A stretch of DNA of 64,000 nt. It comes from Aliiroseovarius sp. S1339 (GTDB taxonomy: Bacteria; Pseudomonadota; Alphaproteobacteria; Rhodobacterales; Rhodobacteraceae). Under the pieces are notes generated by a model that made no database searches, had not been told where the DNA came from, and was given only the letters and a program-made list of their open reading frames with translations. Positions 8,883-18,711 of this stretch are shown here, in pieces. The number at the start of each line of letters is the position of its first letter. Within the stretch, counting starts at the first letter, position 1. The DNA lies in the NCBI RefSeq assembly GCF_023195695.1, contig NZ_JALPQG010000010.1, positions 1 through 64,000 on the forward strand. The letters run 5' to 3'. The position numbers and the translations under genes are program-made.

Positions 8883-10309
8883 TGTTCGTCTCCGAAACGT
8901 CGCCCGTTCCGGACAATGCAGGCGCGGTTGATTTTTGCGTTGTGGGTTCTGGGCCAGCTGGGATGACCTTGGCGCTTAAGCTTGCGCAATCCGGCCAGCG
9001 CGTCGCATTGGTCGAAGCTGGCGTACTTGAATACGAAGACTGGTCGCAAGATCATTACAAGGGCCGCGTGATCGGCGATAGTTACCACGATCTGGACGGC
9101 GCGCGCCTGCGGATGTTTGGCGGGTCGTCAAACCATTGGGCAGGCCACTGCATTCCGCTTGAGCGCGAGGATTTCCTGCCGCGATCCGGCAATCCAAACA
9201 CCGGTTGGCCAATCAGTATCGACGACGTCGACCCGTTTCTTGCCGAAGCCTGTGACATTCTTGAAATTCCCAATGAGTTTGAAGAAGCGGCCTATACCGA
9301 TACGATCCGCAAAACCCGGTTTCAGTGGAGCCCGCCAGTTCTGTTCGGTGAAAAGTATCACGCCGAGATTTCGCAATCGGCCAATCTGACGGCCTACCTT
9401 GGCAGCGCACTGGTCGGGTTGGAGCGAGAGGGGCAGCGCATCACCACTGCCAATTTCAGACGGCACAGCGGTGGTGACTTCGACATTCAGGCGCAGACAT
9501 TCGTAATCTGCACCGGCGGGATTGAGAACTCGCGCCTGCTTTTATGGATCAATGCGCAAAACAATGACGCGCTTATCCCGAACCACAATCTGATCGGGCG
9601 TCACTGGACCGAACATCCTCATACCCAGCTTGGCGAAGTGCTGTTTGACGATGTGCCCGACGATTTTTTCCATAACGACGAGGCGACATTTTCCCTGACG
9701 CGCGCCCGGCAGGATCAAGCCGGCATCTTCAATGCGGCCCTTCAGGTCGAAGCGTATTCTTATAGCCGGACCAAGAAACTGGTGGCCGATATCGCCTGCG
9801 TCGCCCCTGCCCTTGGGTCACGCTTGTTTGAAGCGATGGGGAAAAAGCTGATCTGTGGTGCCCGACTGCATGGCCAGTGGGAACAGGCCCCGGTTGATGA
9901 AAACCGCGTAACCCTGAGCGCTGACAGCCGCGATGCGTTCGGCATTCCGCGGTCCGAGCTGTTTTGGCAGCGCAGCGACGCGGATCGAAACACAATTGTT
10001 GAAACGGTGCGTATCTTTGCCAATGAACTGGCGGAAACCGGCAAGGGGCGCGTGCGTCTGGCCGACTGGATCACTGATGATTTGCCGATCCCCGAAACCG
10101 AGATGATGGCCGTATGGCATCACATGGGCGGCACAAGGATGAGCGACGACCCGACAAACGGCATCACCGACAAAGACCTGCGGGTGCATGGGCTTGAAAA
10201 CCTCTATCTTGGTGGATCGTCGGTGTATCCAACCGGGGGTTACGCAAATCCGACCCTTATGATCGTGCAACTTTCGCTTCGTCTGGCGGCAAGGCTGACC
10301 CGCGCCTGA
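8882..10309 (+). CDS. GMC-family FAD-dependent oxidoreductase (paralogue 1)
   Basis: This is a 475-aa flavoprotein. The N-terminal VDFCVVGSGPAGMTLALKLA is the FAD-binding GxGxxG fold. The middle GGSSNHWAGHCIPLE and the C-terminal VWHHMGGTRMSDDP are characteristic of GMC oxidoreductases, whose paired histidines serve catalysis. YLGGSSVYPTGGYANPT near the end is the second FAD-contact block. The GTG at 8882 is chosen because the fold begins shortly after it; a TTG at 8813 would add 23 unrelated residues. It resembles the GMC gene at 14374 along its whole length (shared IENSRLLLWIN, WEQAP, HHMGGTRM, PTLxIVQLSLRLA blocks). Likely role: oxidation of an alcohol or sugar hydroxyl linked to the polysaccharide; the substrate is unknown. 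Confidence 0.85.
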   Translation: MFVSETSPVPDNAGAVDFCVVGSGPAGMTLALKLAQSGQRVALVEAGVLEYEDWSQDHYKGRVIGDSYHDLDGARLRMFGGSSNHWAGHCIPLEREDFLPRSGNPNTGWPISIDDVDPFLAEACDILEIPNEFEEAAYTDTIRKTRFQWSPPVLFGEKYHAEISQSANLTAYLGSALVGLEREGQRITTANFRRHSGGDFDIQAQTFVICTGGIENSRLLLWINAQNNDALIPNHNLIGRHWTEHPHTQLGEVLFDDVPDDFFHNDEATFSLTRARQDQAGIFNAALQVEAYSYSRTKKLVADIACVAPALGSRLFEAMGKKLICGARLHGQWEQAPVDENRVTLSADSRDAFGIPRSELFWQRSDADRNTIVETVRIFANELAETGKGRVRLADWITDDLPIPETEMMAVWHHMGGTRMSDDPTNGITDKDLRVHGLENLYLGGSSVYPTGGYANPTLMIVQLSLRLAARLTRA

Positions 10310-10346
10310 GAGATTTGATCAAGGTTTTGGGAAATGGACCCTTACG

Positions 10347-11333
10347 ATGATTTTTGCTGACGCCTTCGGCCCCGGTCTCTTTCGCCTTGTGTTGGCGTGC
10401 TTTGTGGTGGTCAGTCACATCTCATCCCTGAATGTGGGCGAACCCGCTGTCTTCGTGTTCTTCATGCTCAGCGGCTATTGGGTGTCGTTGATGTATTTAC
10501 ACAAATACGCCCACCACCCGCATCCCGTCCGCACCTTCTATCTGTCGCGTGGTCTGCGGGTGTGGCCCCCCTATGCGGTGGCGGTCGTGCTGAGCATTCT
10601 GGCCACAAGCCTTGTGACGGGCAGCACGCCCTATCAACTGTTCGCAGGCCTTGCGCTGTTCGGTGTTGCCTCGCACGGGTTGGATGCGCTGAACGTGTCC
10701 TGGGCGCTGGATCTTGAGTTGCAGTTCTACCTGCTTTTGCCCTTTGCGCTGGCGGTGATCGGAGGCTGGTCGCTTGGATGGCTGTTTTTTGCATCACTAG
10801 TGGCTGCCGTTTTGGGGTGGTGGCTGTTTCTGACCTTCGGTCTGAAAACCGTGCTGTGTTACCTGCCGACGTTCGCGGTCGGCGTGTTGGTCGCGGTCCG
10901 CGATATCACCTTCAGCCCGCGCCTCGTCACCGCCTCGACGCTGGGCTTTGTCGCGATCATCGCGGTGTTCTTCGCGAACGACACGTTGAGGGCCTTCTTT
11001 ATCAAGACCCAGCCAAGCCCGTTCAACGAAGAATGGATGACCATGGCGCTGATGTTGTTGCTGTTGCCCTTCGTGGCCTGGAACGTGCGGCAGAAATCGG
11101 GCTGGCTTGACGCACATTTCGGCAATCTGTCCTATACCCTTTATCTGCTGCACTATCCGGTGATCTCAGTCACCACCAACATCCTTGGGCGCGACATGAC
11201 GATCGGCGAAAAATCAATTTATGCGTTGGCCGTCGCCGTGGTTTCTGTTTTCTTCTACATTATCATTGATCGCCCCAGCGAAGCGTTCCGCCGCCGGGTG
11301 ATGAAAAAGCAATTTAGCAAAGCGTCGCCTTAG
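10347..11333 (+). CDS. Acyltransferase 3 family (OafA/ExoZ-like) membrane protein
   Basis: This 328-aa polytopic protein has about nine to ten hydrophobic segments and the acyltransferase-3 signature (PF01757). The first helix, FRLVLACFVVVSHISSLN, contains the conserved His. PAVFVFFMLSGYWVSLMY follows the family's xFFxLSGF pattern. FYLSRGLRVWPPYAVAVV carries the RxxRxxP-type motif. It likely adds O-acetyl or a similar acyl group to the surface polysaccharide at the membrane. It lies 37 bp after the GMC oxidoreductase and 37 bp before the RfbC-like gene on the same strand, consistent with one operon. Confidence 0.85.
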   Translation: MIFADAFGPGLFRLVLACFVVVSHISSLNVGEPAVFVFFMLSGYWVSLMYLHKYAHHPHPVRTFYLSRGLRVWPPYAVAVVLSILATSLVTGSTPYQLFAGLALFGVASHGLDALNVSWALDLELQFYLLLPFALAVIGGWSLGWLFFASLVAAVLGWWLFLTFGLKTVLCYLPTFAVGVLVAVRDITFSPRLVTASTLGFVAIIAVFFANDTLRAFFIKTQPSPFNEEWMTMALMLLLLPFVAWNVRQKSGWLDAHFGNLSYTLYLLHYPVISVTTNILGRDMTIGEKSIYALAVAVVSVFFYIIIDRPSEAFRRRVMKKQFSKASP

Positions 11334-11370
11334 GGCTGGCAGGACAAGTCATTAAAGACAGGACAGTTGT

Positions 11371-11901
11371 ATGAAGTTCAAAGAAACCCCGTTAAAAGGC
11401 GCGTTCGTCATCGATCTGGAAGAGATTGCCGATGATCGCGGTCATTTCGCCCGCGCCTTTTGTGCAGAGGAGTTCGAAGCCCACGGCCTGAAACCCTCCA
11501 TCGCGCAGATCAATCTGTCCTTCAATGAAAAGAAAGGCACGATTCGCGGGCTGCATTATCAAGAGGCACCCGCGGCCGAGGCCAAGTTCCTGCGCTGCAT
11601 TTCCGGCGCGATCTATGATGTGATCGTTGATCTGCGCCCCGACAGCCCCACCTATCGCCAGCATTTCGGGATCGAGCTGTCCGCCGAAAACCGCACTGCG
11701 ATCTATGTCCCCGAGATGTTCGCCCATGGCTATCTTGCGCTGACGGACGGCGCGCAGGCCTATTATTCAGCAAGCGAGTTCTACACGCCGGGGGTCGAAG
11801 GCGGTTTACGCTATGACGACCCCGCGTTAGCCATCGACTGGCCTATCCCGGTCACAATCGTCAGTGAAAAAGACGCGCAGTGGCCGCTGATCTCTGACTA
11901 G
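11371..11901 (+). CDS. rfbC: dTDP-4-dehydrorhamnose 3,5-epimerase family protein
   Basis: This 176-aa single-domain cupin matches the RfbC/RmlC family (PF00908) in length and motifs. RGHFARAFCAEEF near residue 25, GTIRGLHYQ near residue 60 (the catalytic His of the family), and IYDVIVDLRPDSPTYRQ near residue 80 are all clear, as is the VPEMFAHGYLAL block. It epimerises C3/C5 of a dTDP-4-keto sugar, classically in dTDP-L-rhamnose synthesis. RfbA, RfbB and RfbD are not in the window, so the sugar nucleotide may differ or be made elsewhere. It sits between an acyltransferase and an SDR gene on the same strand. Confidence 0.85.
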   Translation: MKFKETPLKGAFVIDLEEIADDRGHFARAFCAEEFEAHGLKPSIAQINLSFNEKKGTIRGLHYQEAPAAEAKFLRCISGAIYDVIVDLRPDSPTYRQHFGIELSAENRTAIYVPEMFAHGYLALTDGAQAYYSASEFYTPGVEGGLRYDDPALAIDWPIPVTIVSEKDAQWPLISD

Positions 11902-11939
11902 CCCTCAAATTACCCTATTGTGCAAGAAAATATGATTTT

Positions 11940-12884
11940 ATGGATTCTATGATGGCAAATGCGCAAACAGTGCTGGTGACGGGTGCGACCGGGTTTATCG
12001 GGGGTGCAGCCTTGCACAAACTGACCGATGCCGGGTTTGCAGCCGTCGGCACCTATCGCGGTGACACGCCCCCTGCCCCGTTGGACGGGGTGACATGGGT
12101 CCGGGCCGACCTGTCGGACGCCGCGGATATTGACGCGGTGATGACACAGCACAAGCCCAGCCACCTTCTGGCGCTGGCGTGGTATATGGGGCCGGGCAAC
12201 CAGCAATCGCCGGAAAACTTCCGCTGGCTCAGCCGCTCGGTCGATCTGCTGACCGCCTTCGCGGACGCCGGCGGCACGCGCGTCACCTTCTGCGGCTCGT
12301 GCATGGAATATGACTGGAGCGAACCCGTCGCGCTGAACGAACTCACCACCCCCCTGCGCCCCGACACGCCTTATGGCGCGGCGAAAGCGGCGCTGTTCAC
12401 GGCGTTCGGTTCAATGTGTGACACGCTGGGCATCTCGGGATCATGGGCCAGACCCTTCTTTTTATATGGGCCGGGCGAAAACCCGCGCCGGTTGGCCGCT
12501 GATGTGGTCGTATCGCTGCTTGAAGGGCGCGAGGCCCTTTGCACCCACGGCCAGCAGGCCCGCGATTTTCTGCATGTGGACGATGTGGCCGACGCCATGG
12601 TGCGCCTGTTGCAAAGCGATCTGACCGGGCCGGTCAATATCGGCAGTGGCGCGGCCATCCCGCTGGCAACCCTGATCAACGAGATTGGCCGTCAAACCGG
12701 TGGTGGCGACCTGATCCGCCTTGGCGCGCGCGAGGCTCGCCCGGGCGACCCGCCCCTGGTCGAAGCCGACATCACCCGTCTGCGCGACGAGTTGGGCTGG
12801 ACCCCGAAATTTAATTTGGAAACAGGAGTGGCCGATACCATCGACTGGTGGCGCCGCGAATTAGAGAAAGAAAAAGCAATATGA
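11940..12884 (+). CDS. NAD-dependent epimerase/dehydratase (extended SDR)
   Basis: This is a 314-aa extended short-chain dehydrogenase. VLVTGATGFIGG at residues about 10-21 is the NAD-binding motif, and TPYGAAKAALF (about 142-152) holds the YxxxK catalytic pair. RDFLHVDDVADAMV is typical of nucleotide-sugar epimerases. It probably completes conversion of a keto sugar nucleotide made with the neighbouring RfbC-like epimerase. Its TGA overlaps the ATG of the next gene (ATGA at 12881-12884), so the two are co-translated. The exact sugar product cannot be read from the sequence. Confidence 0.85.
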   Translation: MDSMMANAQTVLVTGATGFIGGAALHKLTDAGFAAVGTYRGDTPPAPLDGVTWVRADLSDAADIDAVMTQHKPSHLLALAWYMGPGNQQSPENFRWLSRSVDLLTAFADAGGTRVTFCGSCMEYDWSEPVALNELTTPLRPDTPYGAAKAALFTAFGSMCDTLGISGSWARPFFLYGPGENPRRLAADVVVSLLEGREALCTHGQQARDFLHVDDVADAMVRLLQSDLTGPVNIGSGAAIPLATLINEIGRQTGGGDLIRLGAREARPGDPPLVEADITRLRDELGWTPKFNLETGVADTIDWWRRELEKEKAI

Positions 12885-14194
12885 GTGATCAGAACATTAT
12901 CATCCTTGGTTCCGGCATGGCCGGTCTTGGCGCCGCCCATCATTTCCACGGCGCGGGTATTTCAACGCGCATGTATGACAAGAACGACTATCCCGGCGGG
13001 CACACGGCGACCTTTGTGCATGACAGCGGGTTCATTTTCGACGACGGGCCGCATATCTCGTTTTCCAAGGACGGACGGTTTCAAGAACTGTTTTCCGACA
13101 ACGTGGACGGCAAGTTCGAGAAACTGAACGCCTATGTGAACAATTATTATCACGGCGCATGGGTCAAACACCCCGCGCAGGCCAACCTGCACAATTTGCC
13201 GGACGAGCTGAAAACCCAGTGCATACTGGACTTCATCGAAGCCTCGAAGAAGGACGTGGTGGAAAAGCCCGCCAATTACCTTGAATGGCTGATCTCGGTC
13301 TTTGGCGAAACCTTCGCCACCAATTTCCCCGCTGTTTACGGCAAGAAATACCACACCGTCGACGCCGATCAGATGAGCACCGTCTGGATGGGCCCCCGCC
13401 TTTACCGCCCGTCGATGGAGGAAGTCATCCGCGGCGCGGTTTTCGCCGAAACGCCGGATGTGCACTATATCTCGGATTTCCGTTACCCGACCGAGGGCGG
13501 CTTTATCTCTTACCTCAAGCCGTTCATGGAAAAGACCGACATGCGGCTGGAACACGAGGTCATCGCGATTGATCCCGACGCGCGGACGGTCGAATTTGCC
13601 AATGGCGTGGTGGAAACCTATGACCACCTTGTGTCGTCAATCCCCCTGCCCGCCCTGCTCCCAATGGTGAAAGGCGCGCCCGATCACGTGCGCGAGGCGG
13701 CGGCGAAACTGGCCTGCACCACTTGCATCACGGTCAATGTCGGCCTTGCGCGCGATGACTTCACCCCGGCCACATGGACCTATATCTATGACGAAGATAT
13801 TTGCTTCACCCGCCTCAGCTTCCCACACAAGATGTCGCATAAGACCTGCCCCCCCGGCTGTGGTTCCATTCAGGCGGAATGCTATTATTCCGACAAATAT
13901 CGCCCCCTTGATGTCAGCCCTGATGACCTGATCCAGCCGGTGATCGACGATCTGGTCAAAATCGGCCTGATCCGCGAGGACGAGGAAATCCTGCACACCG
14001 ACGCCCGCCTGATCCCGCACGCCAACATCATCTTCGACCTTGACCGCGAAACCGCGCTGCCGATCGTCCATGAATGGTTGGCAAGCGTCGATATCAACTA
14101 TGTCGGTCGGTTTGGCGAATGGGGCTATCAGTGGACGGACGAGGCGTTCAAATCCGGCGAACGCGGCGCACGTCAGGTGATTGAAAAGATGTAA
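12881..14194 (+). CDS. FAD-dependent oxidoreductase, protoporphyrinogen oxidase/UDP-galactopyranose mutase-like
   Basis: This is a 437-aa flavoprotein. NIIILGSGMAGLGAAHHF is the FAD-binding Rossmann motif, followed by YDKNDYPGGHTATF, the GG doublet of the amine-oxidase/UGM superfamily. YPTEGGFISYLKPF and DHLVSSIPLPALLPM match segments of that superfamily, in which members often act on nucleotide sugars or carotenoids. The start overlaps the stop of the upstream SDR by four bases, which decides the ATG at 12881. Context argues for a sugar-nucleotide-modifying step. A mutase function is only a guess because key UGM residues cannot be assigned by eye. Confidence 0.75.
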   Translation: MSDQNIIILGSGMAGLGAAHHFHGAGISTRMYDKNDYPGGHTATFVHDSGFIFDDGPHISFSKDGRFQELFSDNVDGKFEKLNAYVNNYYHGAWVKHPAQANLHNLPDELKTQCILDFIEASKKDVVEKPANYLEWLISVFGETFATNFPAVYGKKYHTVDADQMSTVWMGPRLYRPSMEEVIRGAVFAETPDVHYISDFRYPTEGGFISYLKPFMEKTDMRLEHEVIAIDPDARTVEFANGVVETYDHLVSSIPLPALLPMVKGAPDHVREAAAKLACTTCITVNVGLARDDFTPATWTYIYDEDICFTRLSFPHKMSHKTCPPGCGSIQAECYYSDKYRPLDVSPDDLIQPVIDDLVKIGLIREDEEILHTDARLIPHANIIFDLDRETALPIVHEWLASVDINYVGRFGEWGYQWTDEAFKSGERGARQVIEKM

Positions 14195-14237
14195 AGCGGG
14201 GCCGCTGGCGTTTCTGATCGCGGCCCAAATGTGTTAA

Positions 14238-14284
14238 GCTGATCAAGCGTGCCCCGGTGGTGCGCCTGATCAGCGTATTTAGTT
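14238..14284 (+). terminator. Probable intrinsic terminator after the 8742-14194 gene run
   Basis: GCTGATCA (14238-14245) pairs perfectly with TGATCAGC (14267-14274), with an inner GCG/CGC extension. It is followed by GTATTTAGTTTT. It lies between the FAD oxidoreductase and the second GMC gene and probably ends the upstream operon. Confidence 0.55.
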
Positions 14285-14373
14285 TTCAACGCAACCGATT
14301 GTTTTAAAAGATATTACGACTATCGCGCCTGTGTCATTGACGAACGCGCATTCCGCCCGAGGGAGGATTTCAG

Positions 14374-15804
14374 ATGTTCATAAACGCCACGGATTTTCCG
14401 CAAGGCCATATTGAGACGGCGCGCGTATGCGTGTTCGGCTCTGGCCCAGCGGGGATGACGTTGGCGTATGATCTTGCAGAGGCTGGCGTCGATGTCCTGC
14501 TTGTCGAAGCGGGCGGAGAGGAGGTCGAGGACACCTCCCAAGCGCTCTATCAAGGCACTGTTGTTGGCGACGAGTATTTCGACCTCGAATATGCCCGCCT
14601 GCGCTGTTTCGGTGGCACGTCCGGGCATTGGGGCGGTATCTGTCGGCCGTTGGACCCGTTTGATTTCGATGAAAACCCCGGCGCACCGGGCACCGGGTGG
14701 CCGATTGCGGCGGATGCCCTGGCCCCTTATCTTAACGTCGCGGCGGATATCCTTGAAATTCCCGCGAAATTTGACGACCAAGCCCTGAACGACACGCTGC
14801 GGCGCACCGATTTCGAATACAGCCCGCCCGTCCGGTTCGGCGAAAAATACCTGCCTTACGTTGAGGGCCACGAAAACCTGCGCGTTGTCCTGAACACCGC
14901 CTTGACCAACCTGACATCCGACGCGGACCGCATTCGCAGTGCAACCGTGCAGACCGCGCAAGCAGGCGAATGGACGATTGAGGCCGATTATTTCGTGCTG
15001 TGCGCGGGCGGCATCGAAAATTCGCGGCTGCTTCTTTGGATCAATGATCAAAACGACCAGAAGATCATCAAAAATCACGACATCGTCGGGCGCTATTGGA
15101 TCGAGCATTTCACCATGACCGTCGCCGAGGTCATCGCTGACGCCGAGGCATTGGGGACCGACGAAAATGATCAGGCTCATTTCTCACTCAGTCATGATTT
15201 TCAGAAGGAAAACGGCGTTCTGAATGCCTCGTTCGAGGTGAACCCCTCGGCCTATAGTGGTACCAAGGCGCTGATTGCCGATTTGCTGTGCATCGCGCCG
15301 AAACTGGGCGAACGACTGATGGGGGACAAGGGGCTGGTCTGCGGCTCACGCGTCATCGGCCATTGGGAGCAAGCGCCGTCGCCCGACAACCGCGTGGCGC
15401 TTGGCAATGAAAAAGACGCGCTTGGCATTCCCAAGGTGGAGCTGCATTGGCAAAGGACAGGGATCGACCGCAAGACCATCGCCCGCTCGGTCCATGCGCT
15501 GGCCCAGCAATTTGCTGATCTGGATATCGGGCGGGTGCGCCTGTTTGACTGGGTGCAGGATGACACCCTACCCCTGCCCGCAGACGGGGTCATCGCAAGT
15601 TGGCACCACATGGGCGGCACGCGAATGAGCGAGGACGCCCAAACCGGGGTGGTCAATGCAAACCTGAAAGTCCACGATCAGAGCAATCTGTATGTCGCCG
15701 GATCATCGGTGTTTCCGTCCGGCGGCATGGCCAATCCGACACTGACCATTGTCCAACTGTCTCTTCGACTGGCCGATCACCTGAAAGGGCAAATGGGTGT
15801 TTAG
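14374..15804 (+). CDS. GMC-family FAD-dependent oxidoreductase (paralogue 2)
   Basis: This 476-aa flavoprotein is clearly homologous to the product at 8882. It shows ARVCVFGSGPAGMTLAYDLA at the N-terminus (FAD fold), GGTSGHWGGICRPLDPFDF, the ASWHHMGGTRMSEDAQ catalytic region with paired histidines, and YVAGSSVFPSGGMANPT near the end. GGGAGG lies seven bases upstream of the ATG. Unlike paralogue 1 it has no small Tat-like frame in front and no signal peptide of its own, so it is likely cytoplasmic. Two related oxidoreductases in one cluster suggest two successive or alternative oxidations of polysaccharide precursors. The substrate is unknown. Confidence 0.85.
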   Translation: MFINATDFPQGHIETARVCVFGSGPAGMTLAYDLAEAGVDVLLVEAGGEEVEDTSQALYQGTVVGDEYFDLEYARLRCFGGTSGHWGGICRPLDPFDFDENPGAPGTGWPIAADALAPYLNVAADILEIPAKFDDQALNDTLRRTDFEYSPPVRFGEKYLPYVEGHENLRVVLNTALTNLTSDADRIRSATVQTAQAGEWTIEADYFVLCAGGIENSRLLLWINDQNDQKIIKNHDIVGRYWIEHFTMTVAEVIADAEALGTDENDQAHFSLSHDFQKENGVLNASFEVNPSAYSGTKALIADLLCIAPKLGERLMGDKGLVCGSRVIGHWEQAPSPDNRVALGNEKDALGIPKVELHWQRTGIDRKTIARSVHALAQQFADLDIGRVRLFDWVQDDTLPLPADGVIASWHHMGGTRMSEDAQTGVVNANLKVHDQSNLYVAGSSVFPSGGMANPTLTIVQLSLRLADHLKGQMGV

Positions 15805-15839
15805 CCCCTGATGGTGTCGCCGCCAAGGGGCCGTCCTGG

Positions 15840-16769
15840 CTATTGTGCGAACCCATTCAGCCATTCTTGCCGACGCTGCCAAACCTCTTTCCAAACCTGA
15901 TGGGTTTCGCCAGCCCCACGCCGCGCCCCAACCGCGCCTGCAAGATAGCGCGACAGTGGATAGGCCGCGAATAACGCACGGGCAAACGGTTGCTGCCATT
16001 TGGGGAAATAGCGCTTCATCAACTCGCCCTTGGCGCGCAACACCTTCACCTGACGATCCGCGCGCACTGTTTCAGACACGCCGCCATAGTGGATGATCGT
16101 GGCGTCCGGCGTGACCATGGGGGCCGCCCCCAAATCTCGGCGCGCGCGCAGGCAAAGATCAGCCTCTTCGCCATACATGAAGAAGGTCAGATCAAACCCA
16201 TCAAGTGCGCGCCAGTCATCTGCTTTCATCATGAAAAAACAGCCGCTAACGATGTCGACTTGTCGTTGGGTTCCACGATCCCAGCCGCCATAGGCTTCGG
16301 CGTTGAAAAGGGCGCTGCGGGGGAAAATACCGGTTAGACCGGTCGTGCGGCAAAACACGCTCCAGAATGTAAACTGCCGCCAACAAGATGACGGGTTTAA
16401 CGACATATCGCCGTAATACGTGCGTCCACCCCAAATTTTGGCGTCGGGCTGGCGTTCGGCGAAACCAATCAATTTGTCTATTGCCCCATCCAAGACCACC
16501 GTATCGGGATTCAGCAGCAGAAGATATTCGCCCGTCGCGTGTTTGGCCGCCAGATTGTTGGCTTTGGCGAAGCCGTGGTTTTCCGTTTCGGCCATCAACA
16601 CGTGGTCCGGAAATTCAGCCGCGATGGCCTTTGCAGACCCGTCGGACGAGGCGTTGTCGACCACGATAACCTCATGCGAAATCGTCGTCTCTTTCGCCAC
16701 GGACCGAAGACAGGCCAGCGTCTCTGCGCATGTATTGTAGCTGACGACAATTATTGAAAGCTTCGGCAT
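15840..16769 (-). CDS. Glycosyltransferase family 2 protein
   Basis: This is a 309-aa GT2 enzyme of the rhamnosyltransferase-like subgroup. LSIIVVSYNTCAETLACL starts the GT-A nucleotide-binding fold, VIVVDNASSDGSAKAI gives the first Asp region, and YLLLLNPDTVVLDGAIDKL carries the DxD-like NPD motif. FFMYGEEADLCLRARRDLG is the conserved acceptor-side block with the ED-like acidic pair. It would transfer a sugar from a nucleotide donor to a growing lipid-linked repeat unit at the inner membrane. It lies downstream of the exosortase on the same strand with a 105-bp gap. Confidence 0.88.
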   Translation of the reverse strand: MPKLSIIVVSYNTCAETLACLRSVAKETTISHEVIVVDNASSDGSAKAIAAEFPDHVLMAETENHGFAKANNLAAKHATGEYLLLLNPDTVVLDGAIDKLIGFAERQPDAKIWGGRTYYGDMSLNPSSCWRQFTFWSVFCRTTGLTGIFPRSALFNAEAYGGWDRGTQRQVDIVSGCFFMMKADDWRALDGFDLTFFMYGEEADLCLRARRDLGAAPMVTPDATIIHYGGVSETVRADRQVKVLRAKGELMKRYFPKWQQPFARALFAAYPLSRYLAGAVGARRGAGETHQVWKEVWQRRQEWLNGFAQ

Positions 16770-16874
16770 TCGGTCTGACTTTCCTGCGCAGGGAACGGAT
16801 TATTTGTGTAAGAACGGCATGCGGTATTGGTGGATGGCAAGCCGCGCGCCACCCGAAAGAGGCTTATCATTCGA

Positions 16875-18476
16875 CTATAGTGGCACGAACCTTGGCAGTC
16901 TTGGCAGGCTCTGGGTCATGAAGTCAATCAGCCGCGCATCGGCGTCCGCCTCAGATTCATCGGGTCGGATGGGTGTGACATAGCGCACCAGCGCCCCGTC
17001 GGTGCGGCCCATGGTCAGGCTGTCATAAACGACGCCGATCTTCGCGGTGAAATCGTTGGTCTGGCGTTTGCCGCGCTGTTCGAACCAGTAATAAACCAAC
17101 TGCTTGTTCAGCCCCTTCTGAATGACCGAGCGGTTGACGTGGAAGCTGCCATAAGACGGGACATTCGGGTTGACCTCGACCGGTTCAAGGCTGAACACCT
17201 CCCACCCGCCAACAGGCAGGCAGACTTCGGGCGAATGGATGCCGCTGCCTTCGGTTTGCTTGTCATAGAAGGCGACGAACATGTTGATATAATCGGGCGA
17301 ACCTGCGGCGGAATAGGTTGTGCTTAGGTAATCAGTCGCGCCCAGAACCCGCTCAATATCAGGGTCAAGGCGCGATGACGTGCCGGACCAATCGCCGAAC
17401 TGGCGGGGGAACAGGGTGAAGGGTTCACGGTCCACCTTGACGGTTTCACCACCTTGCAGGGTCATCCAACCAACGGACACGGCCATGGTAATGAACGCAG
17501 CCGTCACCATGGCCTTTGAAGGCTGGATGCCAAGAAAGCGTCCGGCGACGGGCGCAAGCCCTTGGGTGTCCAGATCAATCGCCTCGCTTAACGGTTTCGG
17601 GTCACGGGTCAGGCGTTGCAAGATGATCGCCATGATAAACAGGATCAGGATGCAGATGACGAAAATCACCCAGCCTTCGAAGAAGTGCAAAAACCCCTCG
17701 GCCTGTTCGATCCCATAGCGATCGACCACAATGCCGATAATGCCGATCCGAACCGAATTCATGAACACGGTCAGCGGCGCGGCCGACAACAGTAGCACCG
17801 CTTTGTGCCAGATCGGGCCGCGATACAGGATCGCAAAAAGATAAGAAAAGCTGAGGATCGGGAACAGGTAACGCAGGCCCGAACAGGCCTCGGCGACCTG
17901 CAGCTTATAGACGCCAAGGTCGATGATGTTGCCTTCCAGAAAGACCGACACTCCCGCAAGGCTGACAAACCAGACGCCAAGTTCCGAAGACATGTATTGC
18001 AGTAGGATGGTCAGCTTCCAGTAAAGGAACTGCGGCAAGGGCAGCATGAACACCAGATGCACGACGGGCAGTTGGTGCGTGCGCCCGCGTTTCCAGCCGA
18101 ACACCACCAACACCACACCACCCAGCCAGATGATCATCGCATAGGTGACGATGTCAGGAATGCGCGTCAGGTTGCCAAGGGTGGCGATGATCAGCGCCAC
18201 GACGATCACCGCAATACCCGGCCACCGGTCGCGCACCGTCAGGTCCGGCAGCGGGGCTTTGCGCAGCTCGCGCAGGAACAGATAAAGTGAGATGATGGGG
18301 ATCAGCGGGCCGTGGCTGTATTCAGGCGTTGACCATGCCTTGGCGAGCGAAACAAAGCCAATCCAGAAAACCGGTACGGCGCTGACCATCAGAACCGCAA
18401 ACCAGAACACGCCCATGACGTTCAGGTCAGGCAGCGCATAGTTCGGCTTTTGTTGTTTTTCGCTGGTTATGGACAT
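16875..18476 (-). CDS. xrtD: Exosortase (VPLPA-CTERM-specific, XrtD type) fused to EpsI-like domain
   Basis: This is a 533-aa protein. Residues about 20-285 hold about eight transmembrane segments and the exosortase active site: Cys in EACSGLRYL, Arg in [13 protein letters not shown] and His in GFLHFFEGW. Residues about 310-530 are the periplasmic EpsI-like domain ([15 protein letters not shown]). This fusion and the roseobacter context fit XrtD, which processes proteins with a C-terminal VPLPA motif. One such substrate lies at 21384-21953. AGGATCA precedes the ATG. Exosortases are regularly linked to EPS clusters, as here, and are thought to process or attach substrates during export. Confidence 0.88.
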   Translation of the reverse strand: MSITSEKQQKPNYALPDLNVMGVFWFAVLMVSAVPVFWIGFVSLAKAWSTPEYSHGPLIPIISLYLFLRELRKAPLPDLTVRDRWPGIAVIVVALIIATLGNLTRIPDIVTYAMIIWLGGVVLVVFGWKRGRTHQLPVVHLVFMLPLPQFLYWKLTILLQYMSSELGVWFVSLAGVSVFLEGNIIDLGVYKLQVAEACSGLRYLFPILSFSYLFAILYRGPIWHKAVLLLSAAPLTVFMNSVRIGIIGIVVDRYGIEQAEGFLHFFEGWVIFVICILILFIMAIILQRLTRDPKPLSEAIDLDTQGLAPVAGRFLGIQPSKAMVTAAFITMAVSVGWMTLQGGETVKVDREPFTLFPRQFGDWSGTSSRLDPDIERVLGATDYLSTTYSAAGSPDYINMFVAFYDKQTEGSGIHSPEVCLPVGGWEVFSLEPVEVNPNVPSYGSFHVNRSVIQKGLNKQLVYYWFEQRGKRQTNDFTAKIGVVYDSLTMGRTDGALVRYVTPIRPDESEADADARLIDFMTQSLPRLPRFVPL

Positions 18477-18711
18477 TGATCCTGTCCCTTAATGAAAACT
18501 GGCATGAATTCGGACAAACGGCATTCGTGAAATAAGACGATAATTATCAGACATTTTTCGGGCATGACCCATGGAAAATCCACCATTTCCTAAAAAATTT
18601 GCCGTTTCTCACCGGAAAGTGAGGCGGTTGTTCGCAATCTAGAAACGATTTGGGGCGGCAGGGCGACCAATTCCGACATGCATCACCGCCCGCGCCAAAA
18701 TCGGTTTCAGG

